Source: CAJWPI01 sp964635015
GTDB taxonomy: Bacteria; Pseudomonadota; Gammaproteobacteria; Magnimaribacterales; Magnimaribacteraceae
Assembly: GCA_964635015.1 (NCBI GenBank)
Contig: CAZWMS010000033.1
Location: forward strand, 1 to 16,534
Reading direction: 5' to 3'
DNA length: 16,534 nucleotides
The notes under the pieces were generated by a model. That model saw only the letters and a program-made list of their open reading frames with translations. It was not told the origin of the DNA and searched no databases. A program made the translations under genes and the position numbers. Position 1 is the stretch's first letter. Each line of letters starts with the position of its first letter. This document shows, piece after piece, positions 7,651 through 14,721 of the stretch.

Positions 7651-8781
7651 TTAAGTCAAAAGTTTTTCCATAACTTTTTGATATATCTGAACTAGCATTT
7701 CAAGTTCCTCTATGTTCACAGCTTCGTCTATTTTATGAATCGAAGCGTTTAAAGGCCCTATCTCGACCACTTCACTTCCAGTTGGTGCTATAAATCTGCC
7801 ATCAGAAGTACCACCAGCAGTGGATTGCTCAACCTCATTAACACCTGTCACATTTGATATAGACTCAACAACGCAATCAATTAAGGTAGTAGAGGTTGTC
7901 AAGAATGGAGCGCCGCTATCTTCCCATTCAACCCCAAAGCTTAGATTGTGTTGTCTAAGTATTTGTTCTACATCATCAATTACAGTTTGAGAAGAAATGG
8001 ATGGAGAATACCTAACATTTAGCTTTAAACTTAAATCTCCTGGAATGATATTGTGAGCTCCTGTACCTGATTTAATATTAGAAACTTGAAGAATGCTGTC
8101 TGGAAATTCTCCAGTCTCGTCTGGCCATCGAAGGTCCACAATTTCATTTAAAGCTTCAGAGCTTATGTGAATTGGATTTTTAGCTTTGTGAGGGTAGGCT
8201 GTATGTCCTTGAATACCTTTTATGTTGATAACACCATTAATTGAGCCCCTCCTTCCAATTTTTATTACGTCACCTAATTTGTTTTCTGATGTTGGTTCAC
8301 CAACTAGACACCAGTCTATTTTTTCTCCTCTGTCAGTTAAGTGCTTGATTACTTTTTGTACACCATTTATTGCGGGCCCTTCTTCATCACTGGTTAGCAT
8401 AATGCTAAGCCTGCCTTTAGGATTAGGGTTTTTTTTGCAAAATTCTTCTGCAGCTATAACGAAGGAAGCTACACTTCCTTTCATGTCAGCTGTTCCTCTT
8501 CCAAACAAAAACCCCTCCTTTTCAGTTGGCTCAAAAGGGTTATTCTTCCATTTATCTATTGGACCAGTAGGCACTACATCAGTATGTCCAAGTAGAGTAA
8601 GGGTTTTTTTTCCTTTCCCATAAGTAGCCCAAAGATTAGAGACCTCTCCAAAAGGAAAATGTTCAATTTTAAAGCCAAGCTCTTTAAGACGAGTAGCTAT
8701 TAAGTCCTGACAACCCTCATCTAAAGGAGTAATAGATTGCCTCTTAACTAGTGCTTTTGTTAACTCCAATACTTCTGACAT
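7651..8781 (-). CDS. dapE: Succinyl-diaminopimelate desuccinylase
   Basis: Zinc enzyme of the M20 family that hydrolyses N-succinyl-LL-diaminopimelate to succinate and LL-diaminopimelate, in the succinylase route to lysine and peptidoglycan. The product has 376 residues (E. coli DapE is 375). Metal ligands and catalytic residues line up with the family: H66 and D68 in LLGHTDVVPTG, D99 in GRGTADMKG, E133/E134 in TSDEEGPA, E162 in VGEPTSE, and H349 in ASIHKIDEAV. The dimerisation-domain histidine is present in GHTAYPH (about 191-197). TAGGTSDGRFIAP (321-333) is typical of DapE and helps separate it from ArgE. The gene lies two bases after dapD, the enzyme two steps earlier in the same pathway, so the two form one operon. 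Confidence 0.97.
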   Translation of the reverse strand: MSEVLELTKALVKRQSITPLDEGCQDLIATRLKELGFKIEHFPFGEVSNLWATYGKGKKTLTLLGHTDVVPTGPIDKWKNNPFEPTEKEGFLFGRGTADMKGSVASFVIAAEEFCKKNPNPKGRLSIMLTSDEEGPAINGVQKVIKHLTDRGEKIDWCLVGEPTSENKLGDVIKIGRRGSINGVINIKGIQGHTAYPHKAKNPIHISSEALNEIVDLRWPDETGEFPDSILQVSNIKSGTGAHNIIPGDLSLKLNVRYSPSISSQTVIDDVEQILRQHNLSFGVEWEDSGAPFLTTSTTLIDCVVESISNVTGVNEVEQSTAGGTSDGRFIAPTGSEVVEIGPLNASIHKIDEAVNIEELEMLVQIYQKVMEKLLT

Positions 8782-8783
8782 AG

Positions 8784-9794
8784 CTAATTATTAGAGTGTA
8801 GTTCTTCATTTAGATTAACACTTTTTGTATTTTGCTTACATTGCACTTTTCCTGTAAGAGAATTTCTTATAAATAAAAGATCATTTTTGTAGGAGAGTTC
8901 AGAAGCTTTAACCACTTGAGATTTATTCCTTGAATCTGTTAACTCTATTTTAGTTCCAGCTGTTATATATAAGCCTGCTTCCACAATACATCTATCTCCT
9001 AAAGGAATTCCAAGACCTGAATTGGCTCCTAGTAAGCAATCTTTCCCAAGAGAAATTAGGGTTTCATTCCCCCCAGATAAGGTTCCCATGGTACTTGCAC
9101 TTCCTCCCAAATCACTTCCTTCATCCACTACAACTCCCTGGGATATTCTTCCTTCAATCATACTTTTTCCTAGAGTCCCAGAGTTGAAGTTTATAAAACC
9201 TTCATGCATTACAGTGGTCCCTTCTCCAATGTAAGCCCCCAATCTAATTCTGTGACTGTCAGCTATTCTTACCCCATCTGGAATAACATAGTCTGTAAGA
9301 GTAGGAAATTTATCAATTGAAAATATTTTTATATGATCATTAGTAAGACGATTGTTAAATATTAATTGATTTAATTCAGAAGGATCTTTTGGACCTATAG
9401 ATGTCCAAGCTACAGTAGGTAAAATGGAGAAGATCCCTTCTAGGTTAAGCTCATTTGGTTTCTTTAATCTTAGAGAAAGTAAGTGTAACTTCAAATAAGC
9501 TTCTGGCACATCTTGGGGCTGAATATCAGACTCCATCATTACCATAACCATAGGAGATTTAACACTTCTTAAATAAGAAGCATTATTAAGAATACCTTCT
9601 AAATCCTTCATTACCTCTTGAGGAACTGGTAAAGAAGCATTTCCTCCTTTAAAACCACTTAATTTAATAGCCTTTGAGACCAGTTCTTCTTTAGGGTTGA
9701 TTAGTTCTCTTGGAAAAAAGACTTCTAACCATTCTCCTTGTAAGTTTTTTGAACCAACACCTATAGCAAACCACTTAAGTTTTTTTCTAACCAT
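8784..9794 (-). CDS. dapD: Tetrahydrodipicolinate N-succinyltransferase, long (Pseudomonas-type) form
   Basis: Transfers succinyl from succinyl-CoA to tetrahydrodipicolinate, the committed step of the succinylase branch of lysine/diaminopimelate synthesis. The product has 336 residues, clearly longer than the ~274 of the enterobacterial enzyme and matching the ~340-residue form of Pseudomonas. The N-terminal part (FAIGVGSKNLQGEWLEVFFP, residues 9-28) is specific to that form. The left-handed beta-helix of hexapeptide repeats runs from about 170 to 285, with DSHRIRLGAYIGEGTTVMHEG (179-199), SMIEGRISQG (211-220) and the hallmark SASTMGTLSGG (232-242). The tail DLLFIRNSLTGKVQCK follows. The start is supported by AAGGA five bases upstream of the ATG. 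dapE follows after two bases. A good sigma-70-like promoter lies upstream (9829-9856). Confidence 0.96.
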   Translation of the reverse strand: MVRKKLKWFAIGVGSKNLQGEWLEVFFPRELINPKEELVSKAIKLSGFKGGNASLPVPQEVMKDLEGILNNASYLRSVKSPMVMVMMESDIQPQDVPEAYLKLHLLSLRLKKPNELNLEGIFSILPTVAWTSIGPKDPSELNQLIFNNRLTNDHIKIFSIDKFPTLTDYVIPDGVRIADSHRIRLGAYIGEGTTVMHEGFINFNSGTLGKSMIEGRISQGVVVDEGSDLGGSASTMGTLSGGNETLISLGKDCLLGANSGLGIPLGDRCIVEAGLYITAGTKIELTDSRNKSQVVKASELSYKNDLLFIRNSLTGKVQCKQNTKSVNLNEELHSNN

Positions 9795-10037
9795 TTTCCT
9801 TATTTTAATTTAAAAGAAAGAAATAAAGATAATAGCCATCAAAAAATGCTAGTCAACACTTTAAATTAAGTTAAAAAGCAATCATACAATTTCTTCGAAG
9901 ATTCACTAGTAGTGTCTTTGTAATGAACCATGGTAGTTCTTATAAAGCCTTGTCTTTTGTTTCGGTATTTTCTATCAATTTAGAAAGAAAGGTAAAGGGA
10001 TATTCTTATAAGTAGTTGATTTTGTTTTTCTCTCTTC
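9795..10037. other. Largest intergenic gap (glnD to dapD)
   Basis: This 243-base non-coding gap is the longest in the window. Its dapD-proximal part contains the promoter at 9829-9856. I find no convincing terminator hairpin for glnD. Two tiny open frames (30 codons at 9923-10015 plus, 21 codons at 9866-9931 minus) have no support. In Pseudomonas an aminotransferase gene, dapC, lies after glnD; nothing in this gap resembles it. Confidence 0.55.
9829..9856 (-). promoter_or_regulatory. Putative sigma-70 promoter for dapD-dapE
   Basis: On the minus strand TTGACT (9856-9851) is separated by 16 bases from TATTAT (9834-9829); each box matches consensus at five of six positions. Transcription would start about 12 bases past the -10 hexamer's 5' end, near 9822, giving a short 5' leader of roughly 28 bases with the AAGGA ribosome site. 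It would make dapD-dapE independent of map-glnD. Confidence 0.6.
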
Positions 10038-12653
10038 TTAACCATCTAAAGATGATTTAATACCTTTAATAAGTTGATCTAAATCCTTTTTCTTTAAGAA
10101 AGGAGTCTCTTCAGGAGAAGTTATACAAAACCTGTCTTCAGCTCTTTCTCCATAAGTACTAATTCTCGCTTTTTTTATAGAAGCATTATTTTCTATAAAT
10201 ACTTTGCAGACAGAAGCAAGTAGACCAGGTCTATCTGCAGTTACTAAGTCAAGTTGAGTCCATCTATACTTCATATCATGTCTTATTTTTATCTCAGTGT
10301 CTTTTTTAAAATGTTTTAACTTTCTAGGGATCCTTTTTTTTATAAATTTAGGTTCAAGCTTATTTTTAGACAACTCAATTGAAAGGGATTTTTGTAATCT
10401 TTTTATCTTATCTTTGTTCTGCATAAGAGGAACTTCTTCCACACTTGAAATCTTGATAAAATCAAGGCAGTAACCATTTTTTGTTCCAAACAATCTTGCA
10501 TCAAGAATATTTATATTTTCTATATCAAGTTGGTTGACAATTGTAGCGAAGACATTTGATCTGTCCTTAGTGTACACAAAAAGCTCAATGTTAGAGGAAT
10601 GTTCTTTGCCTATAATTTTTGAAAAGGTTTTACCTTGTTTTTGAGAAATTAATAGACTCCCATGCAGAGCTATTGAGTTACTTTCAAATGCTTCAAAGTA
10701 GTTGGAGTAAAAATCTTTCCAAAGTTTATTTATTTCTTTGGGTTTAACTTGATATCTATTCATAAGGATATCTAGAGCATTATTTTTAACTTCTCTACTT
10801 GAATAGATTTCTTTAGCTGCTCCCTTTGGATTTAAGTAATTAACTGTTTTAAAGTAGAGCTCATTAAGCAAGGATTCATTCCATGAATTCCACAGTGTAG
10901 GGTTGGTTGCACTTATGTCAGCTACAGTAAGGCAGTATAAATAGTTAAGTCTGGATCTATTTTTTACAAGTAATGAAAATTTTTTTATTACTTCTATATT
11001 AGACAGGTCCTCTTTTTGGGAAGTTACTGACATTTTTAAATGATTTAATACCAGCCATTCAATTAATTTTTTTTCTTTATCCTCCAATCCATGATTATTG
11101 CAGAATCTCTTTACTGCTCTAGCCCCTAGAATTGAGTGATTTTTCCCTCTTCCTTTACCAATGTCATGAAATAATCCTGCAATATATAAGACTTCTAATT
11201 TAGTTAGAGTTTTCACAATTTTAGAAGCTAAGGGGAAGAGGTTTTTTGTTGTTCCAAGCAACAACCTTCTCATGTTTCTTAGTACCTGAAGTGTGTGCGC
11301 GTCCACAGTATAAATATGAAATAAATCATACTGCATTTGGCCTGTTATTCTTCCAAACTCAGGAAGATATCTCCCAAGTATTCCTAATTGCTTCATTCTT
11401 TCAAGCTGAGTCACCATTAATCTGTCAGAACGAATAACTTTCATAAAAAGATCAATATTTTTTTTCTTTTTTCTAAAGAAAGGGTCTATTAAGGAACTAT
11501 CCTCTTTCAATTGCCTTAAAGTTTCAGACTCTATGCCTTTTAGAGAAGGGTTCTCACATAGTTTAACGAAGATGTCCAATATAAGGGATGGATTTTTTTT
11601 GAACGATCTTAAGTTCTGTAACTTTATAAAATCTCTCCTTTGGGAGAAATGATTATCTATTTTTCTTGTTCTCCCTTTTCTTTTGTTAAGGATTAGTTTC
11701 TCCTTAAAAACTTGGATTACAGATGCATTTATTTCAGATATATTGAGTGCAGCTCTATAATATCTATGCATTAATTTCTCTGCTGAAGCTTGCCCTTCTT
11801 TCATTTTAGGAAAAAGCTGTTTAGCTGTTGATAACTGAAGTTCAAATAAAAGCCTGTCCTCTTCTCTTTTTGATTGTTTATGCAAAAGATATCTTATAGT
11901 TGAGAGCCAATATTCACTTTTTTTTAGTTCCCTCTTTTCTTGTTTAGTAAGAATCCTTTTTATGTCTAATTTTGAGCTTATTTTTTCTCTAGAGTAATTT
12001 AGTAACAACCAATTGATAGTATGAATGTCCCTTAAGCCTCCAGGAGAGGATTTTATATCGGGTTCTAAGTTATATTCTGTATTATCAAATTTTTGATGTC
12101 TTTCTTCTTGCTCTATAAGTTTAGTTTTAAAGAAAGTACTTCCCCCCCAAAGATTTGCTTGGTTTACCATAGAAGAAAGTTTTTTATTTACCTTTGAAGA
12201 TCCATAAATTAATCTTGATTCAAGCATATTTGTCATATTTCTAACGTCTTCTTTAGCATATTTCTTACTTTCTTCTATAGTACGAACGCTATGTCCAATA
12301 TCTAAACCCAAGTCCCACAGGGAACTTATAAAGTTTTCTATTTTATTTTTTTGGCTTTTGTTTAAAGTAGAATTACTAAGAATGAGGAGATCTATATCTG
12401 AGAAAGGGTGAAGTTGACCGCGCCCATAACCACCAACTGCAAACAAAGCCATATTTCTTTCCGAAGAAAGCTCCAGTTCTTGCCACAATTCCTTAAGAGT
12501 AATATCAACTAGACTAGACCTAAGTGAAAGAAAGTTAGCTATTTCAGATATTTTTCTATTTCTACTATTAAGCAGCCATTTATCAAATTTCTCGTGGACA
12601 TTTTTTTCTCTAGTTTTTAGGGCTTTACTGAAGTATTTAAGACTCTCGTTCAT
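10038..12653 (-). CDS. glnD: PII uridylyltransferase / uridylyl-removing enzyme
   Basis: Bifunctional nitrogen sensor that uridylylates PII proteins when glutamine is low and removes UMP when it is high, thereby controlling glutamine synthetase and nitrogen transcription. The product has 871 residues (E. coli 890) with the full domain order. The nucleotidyltransferase domain carries GGYGRGQLHPFSDIDLLIL (74-92), with the metal-binding DxD at D86/D88. SSPGGLRDIHTINWL (202-216) is a conserved GlnD segment. The HD domain has AGLFHDIGKGRGKNHSILGA (492-511), with H496, D497 and H506. Two C-terminal ACT domains, about 688-760 and 800-865 (TADRPGLLASVCKVF at the second), sense glutamine. The gene follows map by 17 bases and is probably cotranscribed with it. 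The product is lysine-rich, as expected from the AT bias. No PII gene is in the window. Confidence 0.97.
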   Translation of the reverse strand: MNESLKYFSKALKTREKNVHEKFDKWLLNSRNRKISEIANFLSLRSSLVDITLKELWQELELSSERNMALFAVGGYGRGQLHPFSDIDLLILSNSTLNKSQKNKIENFISSLWDLGLDIGHSVRTIEESKKYAKEDVRNMTNMLESRLIYGSSKVNKKLSSMVNQANLWGGSTFFKTKLIEQEERHQKFDNTEYNLEPDIKSSPGGLRDIHTINWLLLNYSREKISSKLDIKRILTKQEKRELKKSEYWLSTIRYLLHKQSKREEDRLLFELQLSTAKQLFPKMKEGQASAEKLMHRYYRAALNISEINASVIQVFKEKLILNKRKGRTRKIDNHFSQRRDFIKLQNLRSFKKNPSLILDIFVKLCENPSLKGIESETLRQLKEDSSLIDPFFRKKKKNIDLFMKVIRSDRLMVTQLERMKQLGILGRYLPEFGRITGQMQYDLFHIYTVDAHTLQVLRNMRRLLLGTTKNLFPLASKIVKTLTKLEVLYIAGLFHDIGKGRGKNHSILGARAVKRFCNNHGLEDKEKKLIEWLVLNHLKMSVTSQKEDLSNIEVIKKFSLLVKNRSRLNYLYCLTVADISATNPTLWNSWNESLLNELYFKTVNYLNPKGAAKEIYSSREVKNNALDILMNRYQVKPKEINKLWKDFYSNYFEAFESNSIALHGSLLISQKQGKTFSKIIGKEHSSNIELFVYTKDRSNVFATIVNQLDIENINILDARLFGTKNGYCLDFIKISSVEEVPLMQNKDKIKRLQKSLSIELSKNKLEPKFIKKRIPRKLKHFKKDTEIKIRHDMKYRWTQLDLVTADRPGLLASVCKVFIENNASIKKARISTYGERAEDRFCITSPEETPFLKKKDLDQLIKGIKSSLDG

Positions 12654-12670
12654 AAACAGGTCTAAGTTTC

Positions 12671-13432
12671 TTAAAGATTTTCTTCTTTTCTTTTTGTAAG
12701 GACTTCACATCCTCTTTTTGTTACAACCAGGGTGTGTTCCCATTGTGCAGAGTTTTTTCCATCTTTGGTTTCTACAGTCCATCCATCCCTCAAAGTTTTT
12801 GTTTCCTTTTTTCCGAGATTAATCATTGGTTCTATTGTAAAACACATTCCTTCTTGTATTTCCAATCCTGTTTCAGTCCTGCCATAGTGCAGAACCTGCG
12901 GATCTTCGTGATATACTTCACCTATTCCATGTCCGCAGTAATCCTCTACTACGCTGTAATGGTTTGACTCAGCATGAGTTTGAATTGCACTACCTATATC
13001 GCCTAAATATGTACCAGGCTTTACTACATCTATTGCTCTATAAAGACATTCTTGGGCCACCCTTACAAGTCTTTCGTTATGAGGTTGAGATTTTCCAATA
13101 AGAAACATTTTAGAGGTATCACCATGCCAGCCATCTTTTTTAACTGTGACATCAATGTTTAAAATATCTCCATTTTTTAAGATTCTTTCATAACTAGGAA
13201 TCCCATGACAAATTACCTGATTTAGGCTTGAACATATTGTTTTTTCATATCCCTTATACCCCACATTAGCTGGTATTGCTTTTTGAGTATCTTGAATGTA
13301 ATCATGGCATATTTTATCTAATTCTCCTGTCGAAATTCCAGGAACAACATAGGGGGTTATCATTTCTAAAACTTCGGAAGCTAATCTACCAGCTACTCTC
13401 ATTTTCTCAATTTCCTTCTTGGTTTTAATCAT
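12671..13432 (-). CDS. map: Methionine aminopeptidase, type I
   Basis: Removes the initiator methionine from nascent proteins with small second residues. The product has 253 residues, close to the 264 of E. coli. All five metal ligands of the pita-bread fold are present: D94 (LNIDVTV), D105 (GDTSKMF), H168 (CGHGIGEVYHEDP), E201 (FTIEPMI) and E232 (QWEHTLVV). The catalytic histidine is H76 (NQVICHGIP). The N-terminus MIKTKKEIEKMRVAGRLASEVL is standard, supporting the start at 13432. In many relatives map lies near rpsB-tsf; here it is divergent from carA across a 161-base control region and leads into glnD, as in E. coli and Pseudomonas. Confidence 0.97.
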   Translation of the reverse strand: MIKTKKEIEKMRVAGRLASEVLEMITPYVVPGISTGELDKICHDYIQDTQKAIPANVGYKGYEKTICSSLNQVICHGIPSYERILKNGDILNIDVTVKKDGWHGDTSKMFLIGKSQPHNERLVRVAQECLYRAIDVVKPGTYLGDIGSAIQTHAESNHYSVVEDYCGHGIGEVYHEDPQVLHYGRTETGLEIQEGMCFTIEPMINLGKKETKTLRDGWTVETKDGKNSAQWEHTLVVTKRGCEVLTKRKEENL

Positions 13433-13451
13433 CTTTAATTAAAATTTTTCA

Positions 13452-13480
13452 TAGACAGTTTTGCGTACATTTATTATAGT
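13452..13480 (+). promoter_or_regulatory. Putative sigma-70 promoter for carA-carB
   Basis: TAGACA (13452-13457) and TATAGT (13475-13480) are separated by exactly 17 bases, and each matches consensus at five of six positions. Transcription should start near 13486-13488, at the edge of the dyad and only a few bases before the leader ATG at 13490. This places the downstream terminator inside the carA leader RNA. Confidence 0.6.
13473..13478 (-). promoter_or_regulatory. Candidate -10 box for map-glnD
   Basis: A perfect minus-strand TATAAT lies 41 bases upstream of the map ATG and overlaps the plus-strand -10 box of carA. No good -35 hexamer is found 16-18 bases further upstream; that position falls in the dyad at 13485-13508. 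It could need an activator, or be a chance hit in AT-rich DNA. Confidence 0.35.
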
Positions 13481-13484
13481 TCCC

Positions 13485-13508
13485 TTTTAATGCCTAGAAG
13501 CATTAAAA
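13485..13508. repeat. Perfect 9-bp inverted repeat at the predicted carA transcription start
   Basis: TTTTAATGC and GCATTAAAA form a perfect dyad around a six-base spacer. It covers the predicted carA start site and the region where the map -35 box would lie. It could be an operator for a dimeric repressor or, in RNA, a 5' pause hairpin. It does not look like the ArgR or PurR consensus that I know. Confidence 0.6.
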
Positions 13509-13597
13509 ATATATTAGCGAACTTAGGATTTATTTCTGGTTCGCTTTTTTTTTGTAGATTCTCACCTATAAATTTTAGCTCTATAAAGAAAAAATGA
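13490..13597 (+). CDS. Putative 35-residue leader peptide of carAB
   Basis: An ATG-initiated frame of 35 codons occupies the carA leader. The product begins MPRSIKNILANLG and ends SSIKKK. It reads across the whole terminator hairpin and its T-run (as LFFC), and its TGA overlaps the carA start codon as ATGA (13594-13597). No Shine-Dalgarno precedes it, and with the predicted promoter the mRNA would be nearly leaderless. It has only two arginine codons, so it does not look like an amino-acid-sensing leader; a layout like the E. coli pyrBI leader (translation through a terminator) fits better. No homology is recognised. It could be a chance frame, as its length is not decisive in itself. Confidence 0.4.
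   Translation: MPRSIKNILANLGFISGSLFFCRFSPINFSSIKKK
13516..13553 (+). terminator. Intrinsic terminator in the carA leader (candidate attenuator)
   Basis: AGCGAAC (13516-13522) and GTTCGCT (13539-13545) form a perfect 7-bp stem with four G-C pairs and a 16-base loop, followed at once by an uninterrupted run of nine T (13545-13553). The T-run defines plus-strand direction. No plus-strand gene lies upstream, since map is on the other strand. The only transcript it can stop is that of carA, whose ATG lies 40 bases downstream. The long loop makes the hairpin moderate rather than strong. Confidence 0.65.
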
Positions 13598-14721
13598 GCT
13601 CACTAAAAGCAATATTAGCACTTTCAGATGGAACTTGTTTTGAGGGGGAAAGTTTTGGTGCTGAAGGTGAAGCAATAGGGGAGATTGTTTTTAATACCTC
13701 TTTAACAGGCTATCAAGAGATTATAACTGACCCTTCTTATGCTAAACAAATTGTAACCTTGACCTATCCTCACATAGGCAATACTGGGGTAAATTATGAC
13801 GATGTTGAATCAGAAAAGATTTGGTGCTCTGGTTTGGTTATTAGAGACCTTCCAAATAAAGATAGTAACTGGAGAAGAAATAATAGCTTAAGAAGCTTTC
13901 TTTTTTCGAATAATATAGTAGGAATTTTTGGAATCGATACGCGCAAATTAACAAAGTTGATAAGAACTAAAGGCAGTCAGTCAGCTGCAGTTTTAACAGG
14001 AAGAGATGCTTCAAAAAAAAGATCTATAGAATTAGCTAAAAGCTTTATTGGTCTCAAAGGTTTGGACCTAGCAAAAGAAGTTTCTACTAAGAATCAATAT
14101 AGGTGGAGCGAATCTGAATGGAGATCTAAAGCTATTCCTAAAAAATTTATAGTTGCAGCTTTGGATTTTGGGGTTAAGAAAAATATTCTGAGAATACTAA
14201 ATGATTTGGGTTGTGAAGTTACAGTTTTTCCTGCTAAATCTAGTTCCAAAGAAATATTAAAGATTAAACCAAATGGTATTTTCTTATCTAACGGTCCTGG
14301 TGACCCTGAACCTTGTATTTATGCTATAGAAACCATAAAAGAGCTTGCTTTAGCAGGGCTACCAGCTTTTGGAATATGTTTAGGACACCAACTAATGTCT
14401 CTAGCCTTTGGAGCTAAAACTAGAAAGATGAAATTTGGTCATCATGGAGCAAATCACCCAGTTCAAGATTTAATGAGCAAAAAGGTAGCAATATCAAGTC
14501 AAAATCATGGGTTTACTGTTGAAGAGAATACTTTGCCTGATGAACTAGAAATAACACATAGATCTTTATTTGATGGAAGTATTCAGGGCATTAAACATAA
14601 AACCCTACCGTCGTTTGGTTTTCAAGGCCACCCTGAAGCAAGCCCAGGACCTCACGATTTAAGGCACCTGTTTAGAGAGTTTATTAAAAACATGGAACAA
14701 TCTAGTGCCAAAAAGAACTGA
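13594..14721 (+). CDS. carA: Carbamoyl-phosphate synthase small subunit (glutaminase)
   Basis: Hydrolyses glutamine and feeds ammonia to CarB for carbamoyl phosphate, the shared precursor of arginine and pyrimidines. The product has 375 residues (E. coli 382). The N-terminal domain shows FNTSLTGYQEIITDPSYA (33-50) and GIDTRKLTKLIR (113-124). The class I glutamine amidotransferase domain begins about 184 and has SNGPGDPEP (232-240), the nucleophile C262 in GICLGHQL, and the triad partners H346 and E348 in GHPEAS. Both a leader frame and a terminator precede it, and its ATG overlaps the leader stop. The ribosome site is weak (AAAGAAAAA before ATG), consistent with coupling to leader translation or with an adenine-rich initiation site. 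carB overlaps its 3' end by 17 bases. Confidence 0.97.
   Translation: MSSLKAILALSDGTCFEGESFGAEGEAIGEIVFNTSLTGYQEIITDPSYAKQIVTLTYPHIGNTGVNYDDVESEKIWCSGLVIRDLPNKDSNWRRNNSLRSFLFSNNIVGIFGIDTRKLTKLIRTKGSQSAAVLTGRDASKKRSIELAKSFIGLKGLDLAKEVSTKNQYRWSESEWRSKAIPKKFIVAALDFGVKKNILRILNDLGCEVTVFPAKSSSKEILKIKPNGIFLSNGPGDPEPCIYAIETIKELALAGLPAFGICLGHQLMSLAFGAKTRKMKFGHHGANHPVQDLMSKKVAISSQNHGFTVEENTLPDELEITHRSLFDGSIQGIKHKTLPSFGFQGHPEASPGPHDLRHLFREFIKNMEQSSAKKN

Noticed and set aside
7634..7679. Possible convergent terminator: AAGTTAT and ATAACTT with five T after
   Set aside because: The 7-bp stem has only one G-C pair, the loop is 29 bases and most of it lies inside dapE coding sequence. Too weak to call in such AT-rich DNA.
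8222..8623. Plus-strand open frame of 133 codons inside dapE
   Set aside because: Despite its length it is a shadow of dapE, which has all catalytic residues; the translated product shows no recognisable domain.
9892..9901. Perfect 10-base palindrome TCTTCGAAGA
   Set aside because: A palindrome of this size is expected many times by chance in 16 kb, and it is not placed at a promoter element.
9866..9931. 21-codon minus-strand frame in the glnD-dapD gap (MVHYKDTTSES...)
   Set aside because: Very short, no ribosome site, and no recognised similarity; frames of this length are expected by chance.
9923..10015. 30-codon plus-strand frame in the glnD-dapD gap (MNHGSSYKALS...)
   Set aside because: No ribosome site or promoter, runs against the operon, composition looks random.
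13594..13594. An N-terminal extension of CarA using the leader frame
   Set aside because: The leader frame is in a different phase and ends at TGA 13595-13597; CarA starts normally at 13594.
13490..13597. Reading the leader frame as an arginine-sensing peptide
   Set aside because: Only two AGA codons occur in 35, not clustered, so ribosome stalling on arginine codons is not supported; a terminator read-through model fits better.
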